Positions 15,399 to 24,560 of a stretch of 64,000 nucleotides of DNA are shown one piece after another (positions within the stretch are counted from its first letter, which is position 1; every line of letters begins with the position of its first letter). The translations under genes and the position numbers were made by a program. The notes below the pieces were generated by a model that saw nothing but the letters and a program-made list of their open reading frames with translations, searched no databases and was not told the origin of the DNA. The stretch is from a virus, in the IMG/VR virus record IMGVR_UViG_3300025151_000018, positions 1 to 64,000 of that record. One strand, written 5' to 3'.

Positions 15399-16358
15399 AT
15401 GAGTCAGTTATGGATTAAACATAGACCAGATACCCTATCACACATGGTGGGGTTAGATAACCTAAAGAAAGATGTTCCCGGTTGGATTGTCTATGAAAAG
15501 AATAACTTTGTCTTGCGTTGTGGTGGTGTTATCTTTTCAGGTAAGCCGGGAACAGGTAAAACAAGTGCAGCGAGAGCGATAGGTAAAGATGCTCTTGGAT
15601 CTGCGTTTGAGGCAAACTACCATGTATTCAATGCCTCTGACGATAGAGGAATACAATTCATTAGAGATAGGCTGAAAGGTTTAGCACAACAGAAGGCTAT
15701 TAACTCCACATTCAAAATTATTAACTTAGATGAAGCCGATGGTTTGACTAAAGATGCACAAGATGCTTTGCGACAAATCATAGAAGAAACTTCATCACAT
15801 ACCCTATGGATTCTAACTTGTAATAGGGTGTCAAAGATTATCCCTGCCTTGAGATCAAGGCTACCGACATACAGTTTCAATCCTCTTGATGAAGATGAAT
15901 CAGAGGCTTTCCTTGCAAGTGTCATTGAAGAAGAAGGGCTACCAGCAAAGTGGGTTGAGGATTTACCTGCTCTTGTTTCTAAGTGCAAGGGTGATATGAG
16001 AGCGTGTCTAAAGACATTACAGATATGCAATCCTGATGAAGATGATGGTCTTAAATCACATCTTAGAGAGGATAATGCACTAATACATGATTTACATCAA
16101 ACGCTAATTCAACAAGACTATGAAAGTAGTCTGTCTATTGCAAATGACATTGTGAAGTCAGGGTTGAACCGTGAAGATATAATTACAGTTTTACATAATT
16201 CATTGTTATTTGAATTTCAAGATGGTGGTTTAGGTATTGCCATTGTATTGAAACGCCTGTTGATATTAGGTCAATGGGCTGCTAAGTCGCCAGATTGGAC
16301 TTCTGGCGATCTCCTATTCCTCCATGCAATGATTGGAGATTATCACAACAGAGGTTGA
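15399..16358 (+). CDS. rfcS: Clamp loader, RFC small-subunit-like AAA+ ATPase
   Basis: 319 aa from ATG 15399 with GCGGAGG 8 nt upstream (the GTG at 15378 is rejected). AAA+ motifs: Walker A GKPGTGKT (48-55), Walker B LDEAD (110-114), sensor 1 in TLWILTCNRVSKI, and SRL near residue 150 in the position of the RFC box/arginine finger. Length matches archaeal RFC small subunits (about 320 aa). It would load the PCNA-like clamp encoded 3 kb downstream; no RFC large subunit is visible, so it may act as a homo-oligomer or with the host subunit. First gene of the replisome block. Magroviruses are described as encoding a clamp loader small subunit. Confidence 0.85.
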   Translation: MSQLWIKHRPDTLSHMVGLDNLKKDVPGWIVYEKNNFVLRCGGVIFSGKPGTGKTSAARAIGKDALGSAFEANYHVFNASDDRGIQFIRDRLKGLAQQKAINSTFKIINLDEADGLTKDAQDALRQIIEETSSHTLWILTCNRVSKIIPALRSRLPTYSFNPLDEDESEAFLASVIEEEGLPAKWVEDLPALVSKCKGDMRACLKTLQICNPDEDDGLKSHLREDNALIHDLHQTLIQQDYESSLSIANDIVKSGLNREDIITVLHNSLLFEFQDGGLGIAIVLKRLLILGQWAAKSPDWTSGDLLFLHAMIGDYHNRG

Positions 16359-16362
16359 TTAA

Positions 16363-17709
16363 ATGAGTAATAGAGATACAGGAAACGAATGTTTAGAAGA
16401 AGCCAAATCCATTCTTGGGTTTGAAGAGATTGACGAAGCAAGCCTTGCATTTGGCTCGTGGATGAAAGAGAATTTCCCAGAGATGTGGGAAGAAGCGGGT
16501 AATACTGCTGCTAACCTTGACGATGAGGATTTCAACCACTTTGCTGATATGTTTGTATGTTCAATTGGAAGAAGCGCAGGTGGATCAGGTGGCGGTAGTG
16601 GCACAGAATGGTCTGGTATGGTTATTGGCTTTGAGCGCAGATTTGACATGATGGAGAAGAAGCGCAACATGGCTATTGATGTGGCTACGGCTGACATAGG
16701 TATGGCTATCAAAAACGGTTTCAATTACAATGGCAAGAAGTGGGGCATTGGGCGTGTCTATCCAGAAGATGGTGTTTGGAAAGTTGAACATTCTCAAGGC
16801 ACATTCATTTCTAAGGAGAAAGCCGATAGTAGTCCTAATTGGCTAATCCCTCTCAACGAGAGAGTTAAGATTGCAATTCTAAAACCAGACAATACTCCCG
16901 GTATGGCGTATGGTGTCAAGTCCGTATGGGTATTTCATGGTAATACACAGGAGAAGTTTTTGTCCGAAGGGCCGAGAACAGTTATCCTTGAAGGTTCATG
17001 GGAGGCAGCAAAGACTGACTTCGATCTATGGCGACCTATCACGGTGCGTGGAGAGATTGATGAAGAAGGTTGGAATGGCTCTGGTGCTACGCTAACAGTT
17101 AGCAATCCAAATGTGGTCTATGGATATGAATGGATCCCAGAAGGAAAGAAGCGAGAAGCAGCAAAGGCACTATTTGCACCAGAACAGTATTTGGCTACAA
17201 CAGGTGATGCTTGTATCAATCTAAAAGATGTCATTGACTACCACGAGGATAACAAGAAACCTGCTTATGTGGATAAGAATGGAGTCCAAAGATACAATGG
17301 TGCATTGGTCTGTGTTGTTGGTGGTGTAATGGATATTAACCACGAGGGTAAAGAAACCCAATGGGATTCAACAGGCAGGGATTTCTATCTATCAATTAGT
17401 AATCAGGTATTGCGAAGGGAAAACCCCAATGCAAGAGTCGGTGTCAAAGTTAGTGGCGTATTGCATGACGACCACCATGCTATGGAGATGAAGAAGAACG
17501 GTGAATGGGTCAAGTTTGCTCGTGGTTCTCGTGTCTGGGTAGTTGGTCGCACTAATGTCTATCAAACCACAGACGGTGAAACAAGAGCCAATGTTGAGGC
17601 AGTTGGTATCTATGCCGTTCCTAAGAAATCTATTCCGTATCAAGAGCCATCGGCTGACTCTAATGATTTAGGCAACCTAAATGGCTTCGGTGTCGGGGGT
17701 GATTATTGA
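16363..17709 (+). CDS. Probable OB-fold single-stranded DNA-binding protein (RPA-like)
   Basis: 448 aa. Residues about 300-420 have the alternating strands of an OB fold (GALVCVVGGVMDI, DFYLSISNQVL, VGVKVSGVLHDD, SRVWVVGRTNVYQTTDGE, RANVEAVGIYAV), as in RPA/SSB proteins. A Gly/Ser-rich linker lies near residues 70-85 and a second beta-rich region at 120-260. The C-terminus is Gly/Asp-rich, as in many SSBs. Placement between clamp loader and RadA/clamp/polymerase fits an SSB. Identification is by fold pattern and context; a divergent replication accessory protein is the alternative. Confidence 0.5.
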   Translation: MSNRDTGNECLEEAKSILGFEEIDEASLAFGSWMKENFPEMWEEAGNTAANLDDEDFNHFADMFVCSIGRSAGGSGGGSGTEWSGMVIGFERRFDMMEKKRNMAIDVATADIGMAIKNGFNYNGKKWGIGRVYPEDGVWKVEHSQGTFISKEKADSSPNWLIPLNERVKIAILKPDNTPGMAYGVKSVWVFHGNTQEKFLSEGPRTVILEGSWEAAKTDFDLWRPITVRGEIDEEGWNGSGATLTVSNPNVVYGYEWIPEGKKREAAKALFAPEQYLATTGDACINLKDVIDYHEDNKKPAYVDKNGVQRYNGALVCVVGGVMDINHEGKETQWDSTGRDFYLSISNQVLRRENPNARVGVKVSGVLHDDHHAMEMKKNGEWVKFARGSRVWVVGRTNVYQTTDGETRANVEAVGIYAVPKKSIPYQEPSADSNDLGNLNGFGVGGDY

Positions 17710-18908
17710 TGGGAACAGGATTCTTAGACGGATTTGAGCCAAAGAAGGGTAATTTTGAACCAGAGCCAAAGGGCAAAGGAAAGAAGGCTTCTAAGGCTAA
17801 GACAAAGCCAAATACCACTAAGGTAGTTGAAGAGCCTGTTGTTCAAGGAACACAGGTTGTTGATGATTCATTTGATGCTGACAATGCAAGAGAAGCAAAA
17901 GCCTTGCAACCAGATCCTATCGTTGAAGAACCTAAGCAACAAAAGACTCAAGCATTACCTAATGCTAATTCCGCTATTCAGCGTATGATTGCATCAGCAA
18001 GAGTCCAAATGCCAGCAAAGCACAATTATGTCCTTGCAGGTATCGCTGGCCCACCTAAGTCTGGTAAAAGCGGTGGTGTCCTTGATAGCCGAACCAAAGA
18101 GGAAATCAAGAACGGTGCTGAAATAGCACACCTTGACTTTGATATGGGTGGTCTATCAACAGTAGCAGCGCACCATAGCGACAGTCCGGGCATTCTTGTA
18201 TTCAACCCTTGGGAGTTTAATTATGACTCTGAAACAAATGATTCTTATGATTTCCCTGCTACATACACAAAGACAATCAATCTATTGAAAGGTCTGTTAG
18301 AGCAGGTTGAGTATCAAAGAGCATACTATTCCGAACATGGTAAAATGCCTAAGCCTTATCTCAAAACTGTGGTGTTTGATGGTGCAGATCAATGGTTGCA
18401 CATCTGTGAAACAGTAATGAAGATTGAGGACTTAGAGTTGGGTGCTGATGGTCTTGATGCAGCAGTATATCTCCGTCAGCATGAGAAGGGTGATGCTAAG
18501 AAAAAGAGCGTTAGCCGATTCAATTGGAATCTAAGGACTATCAGATACCAAACTGCCATTCACCTATTGCGTGAGTTGTGCCGATTGGGTGTGCATTGTT
18601 ATGTTATCACACACATGAAACCCGGTTATGACTCATCAGGTAATGAGGTCGCAGGTGCTGATAAACCTAAGTGGCATTCCGATACAGAGGGTCAATTACA
18701 ACAGGTCATCTATACCGAATTAGAAGAAGAGCGTAATGAATTGGGCGAATTAACAGGTGTTGTCAAAGCATACGGTGTTGTTGTTGCTAACCGCACCAGC
18801 CTTGCATCACCAGAGCGTTTCCTTATCTTTGAGCGTAATTCCGATGGTGGAGTATGGCATGGTTGGCCGGGTATTGCAGAGGGCGACTTTACAGGGGGTG
18901 TTGAATGA
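17709..18908 (+). CDS. RadA/RecA-like P-loop ATPase
   Basis: 399 aa from ATG 17709, overlapping the preceding stop. The N-terminal 90 residues are Lys/Pro-rich and disordered-looking. Walker A is GPPKSGKS (114-121) and Walker B is TVVFDGADQW with Asp224. This matches the RecA-like/AAA_24 ATPases found in phages and in magroviruses as RadA-like. A helix-hairpin-helix domain of true RadA is not seen. Likely roles are recombination or recombination-dependent replication. It lies directly upstream of the sliding clamp gene with a 4-nt overlap. Confidence 0.65.
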   Translation: MGTGFLDGFEPKKGNFEPEPKGKGKKASKAKTKPNTTKVVEEPVVQGTQVVDDSFDADNAREAKALQPDPIVEEPKQQKTQALPNANSAIQRMIASARVQMPAKHNYVLAGIAGPPKSGKSGGVLDSRTKEEIKNGAEIAHLDFDMGGLSTVAAHHSDSPGILVFNPWEFNYDSETNDSYDFPATYTKTINLLKGLLEQVEYQRAYYSEHGKMPKPYLKTVVFDGADQWLHICETVMKIEDLELGADGLDAAVYLRQHEKGDAKKKSVSRFNWNLRTIRYQTAIHLLRELCRLGVHCYVITHMKPGYDSSGNEVAGADKPKWHSDTEGQLQQVIYTELEEERNELGELTGVVKAYGVVVANRTSLASPERFLIFERNSDGGVWHGWPGIAEGDFTGGVE

Positions 18909-19699
18909 TGACTAAGATGAGCGTAAATCAAGGTCTATTCCTAAACTTCCTTAGAGGCTTCGCAGGTATGGAGGATATTGTCATTACAGTATCAGAAGAA
19001 GGCTATCGTGCATCAGGCACTATGGAACGATCATACTATGTTGAAAAGTGGGTTGAATACAGAGATGGTGAATCTTGTGATGAAGCAGGTAGTATTACTA
19101 TCGGTCAATTAGAATTGTTCAAAGCACTTGTAGCAAGTTGTGGCACAGGCATTATGTCTATTTCACAAGATTATGATACTATCCGTGTCCGTAGCGAAGA
19201 AGCCGACTTTACCATTCCGACAATAGCGGAGGCTAACTCTCAACAGGGTGTTGAAGTTGTAGCCGATATGGTAAAACTGTCAAGTGCTGACAATTGGGAT
19301 AAGTTTGGCGAAGCCGACATTCAATTCAATTCAACCTATGAAGCGGATAAGTTTCAGCAATTGAAGAATGCAGGTAAAGCAATCCAAACAGGTGCATTGT
19401 ATTCCGTTGAAATACAACAGGACAATACATTGTTGCTAACTGTTGTTCGTGATCAGATACGCTTCTCGGTGGATTTAGATGCCGATGAATTTTCAGTCTT
19501 TGAAGCAGGGGAGAATGTAATCCTCTGGTTCGGAAAGTGGCTTATGGATGCTCTCAAGGCTATGCCGGGTAAGGGAACAGTCCGTGTGCTTGGTGGTGCT
19601 GATGCACCATTGATAATCAAGCATGAAGCCCCAGACAATGAAGCATGGGGAACACTATGCGTCATTGCACCCCGGCAAGAGTCGGGGGATAATGCGTGA
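18905..19699 (+). CDS. pcn: Sliding clamp, PCNA-like
   Basis: 264 aa, close to the usual 245-265 aa of archaeal PCNA. The C-terminal strand pattern (PLIIKHEAPDNEAWGTLCVI then APR) matches the PCNA end, where PLxI...LAPR is conserved. Two topologically similar halves are suggested by repeated strand runs. It would tether the polymerase encoded next; start and stop overlap the neighbours by 4 nt on both sides. Three proteins of this window end in QxxLF and the polymerase in PLF, possible docking peptides for this clamp. Confidence 0.75.
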   Translation: MMTKMSVNQGLFLNFLRGFAGMEDIVITVSEEGYRASGTMERSYYVEKWVEYRDGESCDEAGSITIGQLELFKALVASCGTGIMSISQDYDTIRVRSEEADFTIPTIAEANSQQGVEVVADMVKLSSADNWDKFGEADIQFNSTYEADKFQQLKNAGKAIQTGALYSVEIQQDNTLLLTVVRDQIRFSVDLDADEFSVFEAGENVILWFGKWLMDALKAMPGKGTVRVLGGADAPLIIKHEAPDNEAWGTLCVIAPRQESGDNA

Positions 19700-22044
19700 T
19701 TATTGAGGCACTTGAACAAGATACATCAATGGATATTTTTCTCCGCTTTCGTGATGAAACGGGGAATGTGATGGAGAAAATTGTTGAGAAGGTTGAACCG
19801 TATTTCTATGTCCGTATGGAGGACATTGATGACATATTGCAGAGGTTTGAAACATCAGGATTGCAATATGGAGTTGGTTATGAAACAGGTGGCTATTGGG
19901 CTTTCAATCCCGATGACCCTGAAAACCCTATTGAATTGATGATGATTACTTGCAGTAAAACTTCTGATGTTAGAAGGCTGCGAGATTTGGCTATGGAATC
20001 ATGGGAGGCTGATGTTGATTTCAAGGACAGGTATCTTATTGACAATGTTCCCTTAGAAGATATGCCAAATTGGTATGACTACATGGTTAGAGCAGGTGGC
20101 TTCGATCTTGAATGGAATAGAGATGAAGAAATAACTGCTATGGGTTTCACCACAAATGGTGAACAAGTCCATCAATGGGCTTGGCATCCTAATTTACCAC
20201 AAATCAATCGGTCATGGATTCAACCATATTGCTTCTTCTTTGAAAATGAAAAAGAAATGCTCATTCATTTTGCTGATTACTTCTCGGACTTAGATCCAGA
20301 CATCATCACAACATGGGCGGGTAATCGTGCTGATTGGCCTATGATATACAAGCGATACAGGTTTCATGAATTAGATTTGGATTGGTTATCTTCAATACCT
20401 AACAGACAATCTGGTATGACTCCACCAATGAAGCCATTACCGAGAGATGGTTCATATCAAGAAGGCACACAAGTTGTGTTAGGTCGCTTAACATTAGATT
20501 TGGCTGACAGGAATCATGGCTTTGAGCGTGTATGGAAAGATAGTGGCAACGGTCAATTAGGAGATAGAAGATTGGGTTCTGTTGCTAAAGAAGCATTCCC
20601 CGATAATCCCGAATGGTGGAAAGTGGATTTTGAGAATGACCCAGAGTTAGAAGGTAAATGCGATAACCACCACGATCTATGGCTACACCACTTCAACAAA
20701 TTCCTTCAATACCATAGGGGAGATGTGCTACTAACAGATAGGTTAGACCGAGCATATCATGTTGGGAGATTCTTTAGTGCTTTACAGGCGGTTTGTGGCG
20801 TATCATACAAATCTGTATTTACAGTTAGTAAATTCGCCAGAGGTCAATTGCGAAGGCGAGCCAAATACAAAGCCCCATCAGCAAATTACAATTTACAGAA
20901 GCAAGGCTATCCCGGTGGCTTTGTATCAAAACCAAAAGGTGGTCGGCATCACAATGTAGCGGTTCTTGATTACAGAGCCATGTATGCTGAAATACAGAGG
21001 GGAGGAAATATCAGTCCTGAAACAAGAAGGAATGCACCGGGCAAAGACATCAAGCAATTACCCAACGGAACATATTGGTATCAAGGTAAAGTCGGCATAT
21101 TGCCACAGTTGCAAATGGATTTAGCCGATGCTCGCAATAAAGCGAAGGCGGAGATGAAGAAGCATGAGGCAAGTAGCAACGAGTATGCAGGTTTCAATGC
21201 TTTGCAGTTGGCGTATAAGAGAGCAGCAGCGAGTTGCTATGGTCTGATGGGTATGGAGGGCAACGGTGAATCCGATATGGTAGTTGCATCAACAATCACA
21301 TTCATGGGGCGTAGCCTTGTTGAGAGGTTAATGGAAATATGCGGTGAAATGGGTTATGAGCCACTTGCGGGTCATACGGATAGCGCATACATCGGCATAG
21401 GCGATGCTGACGGTGATAAAATTGCTAAGGAATTAACCAAGCGCATACAAGAGGAATATGACTCTGATCGGTTCGTTGTTGAGTTTGAGAAACTAATGAG
21501 GTCATGGGTCGCAGCGAATGATAAGAAGAATAGAAACTTCGGTTGGTGCATACACCCAAAAGAAGGATTACATTGCACAGGTTTTGAATTGAAGAAAAGT
21601 AATGCAGCATCCATCACAAAGCGTGTGCAAGAAGAAGCATTCATTTCATTGTGTCGTGATGATGGCGACAGAAAAGCGATTGATGATATTGTATTCGGTG
21701 CTATTGATGAAGTGAAGAATGGCAACATTAGCGTTGATGAAATCACAATGTGGGGCAGGTTAAGTAAAGATCCAGAGAAGTATGGTAATGGAAACTTCTG
21801 GGGTGCAGCAGCCAAATACAACAAAAGGAATGATAACAAATTCAAATCGGGTGATAGCGTTCCTCACATTTACACCACAAAAGGCATAGAAGCATATCAA
21901 ACAGATGAAGATGCTAAGAAATTGCGAGTTGATTGGACTACTGTTATATCTAATCAAATTATAGCCCCTGTTGCGCTCATTTACGATGCAATGGGATGGT
22001 CGCAACCAGACGCATCGGGGGCGAGAGCCAAGCCATTATTTTAG
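19696..22044 (+). CDS. polB: Family B DNA polymerase
   Basis: 782 aa, starting at GTG 19696 that overlaps the clamp stop (GTGA) after GGGGGA. Exonuclease I motif FDLEW (136-140); an exonuclease II candidate GNRADWPMI near 210. Polymerase motif A is LDYRAMY with Asp425, motif B is KRAAASCYG (508-516), and motif C is HTDS (560-563). The usual DTDS first Asp is His560 here, while Asp562 is kept. Length agrees with archaeal PolB. The C-terminus ends KPLF, resembling the tails of the three methyltransferases. The replicative polymerase of the virus. Confidence 0.9.
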   Translation: MIIEALEQDTSMDIFLRFRDETGNVMEKIVEKVEPYFYVRMEDIDDILQRFETSGLQYGVGYETGGYWAFNPDDPENPIELMMITCSKTSDVRRLRDLAMESWEADVDFKDRYLIDNVPLEDMPNWYDYMVRAGGFDLEWNRDEEITAMGFTTNGEQVHQWAWHPNLPQINRSWIQPYCFFFENEKEMLIHFADYFSDLDPDIITTWAGNRADWPMIYKRYRFHELDLDWLSSIPNRQSGMTPPMKPLPRDGSYQEGTQVVLGRLTLDLADRNHGFERVWKDSGNGQLGDRRLGSVAKEAFPDNPEWWKVDFENDPELEGKCDNHHDLWLHHFNKFLQYHRGDVLLTDRLDRAYHVGRFFSALQAVCGVSYKSVFTVSKFARGQLRRRAKYKAPSANYNLQKQGYPGGFVSKPKGGRHHNVAVLDYRAMYAEIQRGGNISPETRRNAPGKDIKQLPNGTYWYQGKVGILPQLQMDLADARNKAKAEMKKHEASSNEYAGFNALQLAYKRAAASCYGLMGMEGNGESDMVVASTITFMGRSLVERLMEICGEMGYEPLAGHTDSAYIGIGDADGDKIAKELTKRIQEEYDSDRFVVEFEKLMRSWVAANDKKNRNFGWCIHPKEGLHCTGFELKKSNAASITKRVQEEAFISLCRDDGDRKAIDDIVFGAIDEVKNGNISVDEITMWGRLSKDPEKYGNGNFWGAAAKYNKRNDNKFKSGDSVPHIYTTKGIEAYQTDEDAKKLRVDWTTVISNQIIAPVALIYDAMGWSQPDASGARAKPLF

Positions 22045-22052
22045 GTGATATT

Positions 22053-22991
22053 ATGATTACACACAAGCCTCCGAAAGCATATCCAATACCAAACCATGAG
22101 GGTCTATTCTCATGTTATGATTGGCATCCAGACATGGCTGACAATATACTACCCAGAATGAGCAAATCATCTGTTATGTCGGACTTCGGCTTCTGTCAGC
22201 AACAGTATGGAATCAAGAGAATCATTGGTATGAAAGAGCCACAGAACGATGCTATGATTAGAGGAACGAATGTTCACGACTCGCTTGAGTATTTCTATGA
22301 TAATGTGGATATTGAGAAGGCTTCTGATATGGATCAAGAACAGTTGCGGATTTACTTCAAGAGTTGCTTTGGCAAACCAGAAAACGCAAGAGAGCCACAG
22401 GAAATGTGGCATTTAGATGAGGACTTGCATATTGACAGGTTATGTGAAGCAGAGGTTCAGCGTTTCATGGTATGCGACCCACAATACTTCTTGCCAACGG
22501 GCAACGAGTTAGAAGTGGATTTGGTTCACGAGATAGAAGTGGATGGCATACCACAAAAGATACATTTCAACGGATTTATTGACAGAGTATTCACTAATCC
22601 TGATGGGTCGCTTCATATCCATGAATTGAAAACAGGTAAATGGCTCAAGAATGGTAAAGTCAGCAAAATCAAAGAGGAAACTATGCGAAAGGAAATGGCG
22701 TTCTATGTTTGGCTTCTAAACAAGACCGACCCATCATTGAGGATTACTCATTGGGGTTGGGATCATACAGGTGGTGATGAGATATTCCGCCATGTTGAAC
22801 CATGCAGGGTTGAAGAAATCCAGAAGATGATTGCACAAATGCAAGACTGTGTTAGAAAGCATAGGAAATACAAGGGAGATGGCGACCTTTCACCGTTCAA
22901 CCTGTTAAATCCGGGCGCACAGTTTAGGATATGCGATCCTTGGTGTGCGGTCAAAGAGTTTTGTCCGAGATATGCGGAGGCTGAAATATGA
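22053..22991 (+). CDS. Cas4/RecB-like PD-(D/E)XK nuclease with Fe-S cysteines
   Basis: 312 aa from ATG 22053, preceded by AGGTGAT (the ATG at 21996 lies inside the polymerase gene). Nuclease core: Asp177 in NGFIDRV, and E191-x-K193 in HELKTGK, the RecB/Cas4 pattern. GTNVHDSLEYF gives the upstream His. Cys48 plus Cys294, Cys298 and Cys304 at the C-terminus form the split four-cysteine cluster of Cas4/AddB. A 5' or 3' single-strand exonuclease used in recombination or end processing is expected. The stop overlaps the methyltransferase ATG. Confidence 0.75.
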   Translation: MITHKPPKAYPIPNHEGLFSCYDWHPDMADNILPRMSKSSVMSDFGFCQQQYGIKRIIGMKEPQNDAMIRGTNVHDSLEYFYDNVDIEKASDMDQEQLRIYFKSCFGKPENAREPQEMWHLDEDLHIDRLCEAEVQRFMVCDPQYFLPTGNELEVDLVHEIEVDGIPQKIHFNGFIDRVFTNPDGSLHIHELKTGKWLKNGKVSKIKEETMRKEMAFYVWLLNKTDPSLRITHWGWDHTGGDEIFRHVEPCRVEEIQKMIAQMQDCVRKHRKYKGDGDLSPFNLLNPGAQFRICDPWCAVKEFCPRYAEAEI

Positions 22992-24301
22992 AGGATTTGC
23001 AGGTTTTGATTGGAGATTGTAAGGAAACGCTAAGGCAGTTGCCAGACAAAAGCGTTCACACTTGTATAACATCACCACCGTATTACGGATTAAGGGATTA
23101 CGGAACGGCTGAATGGGAGGGTGGAGATCCTGATTGCGAGCATTCAATCAGCCACTTTACAGACCCAAAGAAGCCAAATGTGGATAGGCCATCACGAAAG
23201 CCAGAGGATAGGAAGGTTTGCAACAAGTGTGGTGCTATCAGAACCGACAGTCAAATTGGTTTAGAAGATACCCCAGAGGAATTTATTGAAAACTTAGTTG
23301 AAGTATTCCGAGAGGTTAAGCGTGTATTGCGTGATGATGGCACACTATGGTTGAATTTAGGCGATACCTATTGGGGCGGTAAAGGCGCAAGCGGTCAAAT
23401 ATCAGCCGATAAGCAAGAAGCCAGAACAAATACAATAAGCACAAAGCATTCTCATGTCGGTGGTTCTAAACAAACAAGGCCGACAGATAGGACACACGGT
23501 ATCATCAAACCGAAGGATTTGATTGGCATACCTTGGATGGTTGCCCTTGCACTAAGGGCTGATGGTTGGTATTTGCGACAGGATATAATCTGGCAAAAAC
23601 CAAACCCCATGCCTGAATCTGTTAAAGATAGATGCACAAAGGCACATGAATACATTTTCTTACTATCCAAATCTAAGAAATACTACTACGATCATGAAGC
23701 AGTAAAACAGAGGACACAAGATACGGTTCAAGGTAAAAGAGGTCAAACGACATTCAGAAACAAAACCGAATCTATGCTAAAAGACAGGACTTGGGAACAT
23801 CATTACTCCGTATTTGGGAAACGCAATAGGCATTCAGTATGGAAAGTGCCTGTTAGACCGTTTAAGGAGGCACACTTTGCAGTATATCCACCAGAATTGA
23901 TTGAGCCTTGCATACTCGCTGGAACATCAGCAAAGGGTTGTTGTTCCGAATGTGGAGAACCATATAAGAGGTTGATTGAAACTAAGCGACCACCGACAAG
24001 ACAGGTAAATGCAAGGGATGTTCCCGGTCAAGAAAGGCATGGTTCTCTCGGTGTTGAAAGATTTGACGAGCCTATCAAGACTACAACAATTGGTTGGGAA
24101 TTAAGTTGTGATTGTAATGCTGATATTGTGCCATGCACAGTTTTAGATCCGTTTGGTGGCTCTGGAACAACCGCAGCAGTTGCACTAAAACACCAGCGAC
24201 AAGCGATATTGTGTGAGTTAAATGAAGATTATGTTGATATTCAACCATTAAGAATTGAAAAGATTAGTGGCAGAGTTGAGGGGCAACAGACATTGTTTTG
24301 A
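22988..24301 (+). CDS. DNA methyltransferase, beta class (SPPY; probable N4-cytosine or N6-adenine)
   Basis: 437 aa. Motif IV SPPY at 29-32 precedes the SAM-binding motif DPFGGSG at 387-393, the order of beta-class amino-methyltransferases; SPPY is typical of N4-cytosine enzymes but also occurs in N6-adenine ones. Two zinc knuckles lie in between: CEHS...CNKCG near residues 53-80 and CCSECGEPY near 320. It has no cognate restriction gene nearby, so it is an orphan that probably protects viral DNA. The C-terminus ends QQTLF, a QxxLF tail shared with the other two methyltransferases. Confidence 0.85.
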   Translation: MKDLQVLIGDCKETLRQLPDKSVHTCITSPPYYGLRDYGTAEWEGGDPDCEHSISHFTDPKKPNVDRPSRKPEDRKVCNKCGAIRTDSQIGLEDTPEEFIENLVEVFREVKRVLRDDGTLWLNLGDTYWGGKGASGQISADKQEARTNTISTKHSHVGGSKQTRPTDRTHGIIKPKDLIGIPWMVALALRADGWYLRQDIIWQKPNPMPESVKDRCTKAHEYIFLLSKSKKYYYDHEAVKQRTQDTVQGKRGQTTFRNKTESMLKDRTWEHHYSVFGKRNRHSVWKVPVRPFKEAHFAVYPPELIEPCILAGTSAKGCCSECGEPYKRLIETKRPPTRQVNARDVPGQERHGSLGVERFDEPIKTTTIGWELSCDCNADIVPCTVLDPFGGSGTTAAVALKHQRQAILCELNEDYVDIQPLRIEKISGRVEGQQTLF

Positions 24302-24310
24302 GGGGTAATT

Positions 24311-24553
24311 ATGGCGAGAGAATTTGCAGACGATGTGTATAACCCACAATTCTCCTATGATAGATCATGGGCGAGTATTGAGGATATGCTTGAAAAAGCC
24401 GAGAGAAAACAGAATAAACATTACATGGCTATGCAGGGTTGTAAAAAGAGCGAGCGTATGTTTCACATGAGAAACTACAAGGCTCTTGAGGGCGTTGTCA
24501 AGTCATTGAGATGGGTGCTTGGAGATAAAGACATAGAACATCCGTTGGAGTAG
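24311..24553 (+). CDS. Hypothetical small protein (80 aa)
   Basis: 80 aa, starting 9 nt after the first methyltransferase, with GGGGTAATT before ATG. It is helical and Arg/Lys/Glu-rich (IEDMLEKAERKQNKHYMAMQ). It sits between two methyltransferase genes. No motif; function unknown. Confidence 0.5.
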   Translation: MAREFADDVYNPQFSYDRSWASIEDMLEKAERKQNKHYMAMQGCKKSERMFHMRNYKALEGVVKSLRWVLGDKDIEHPLE

Positions 24554-24560
24554 TGATAGA

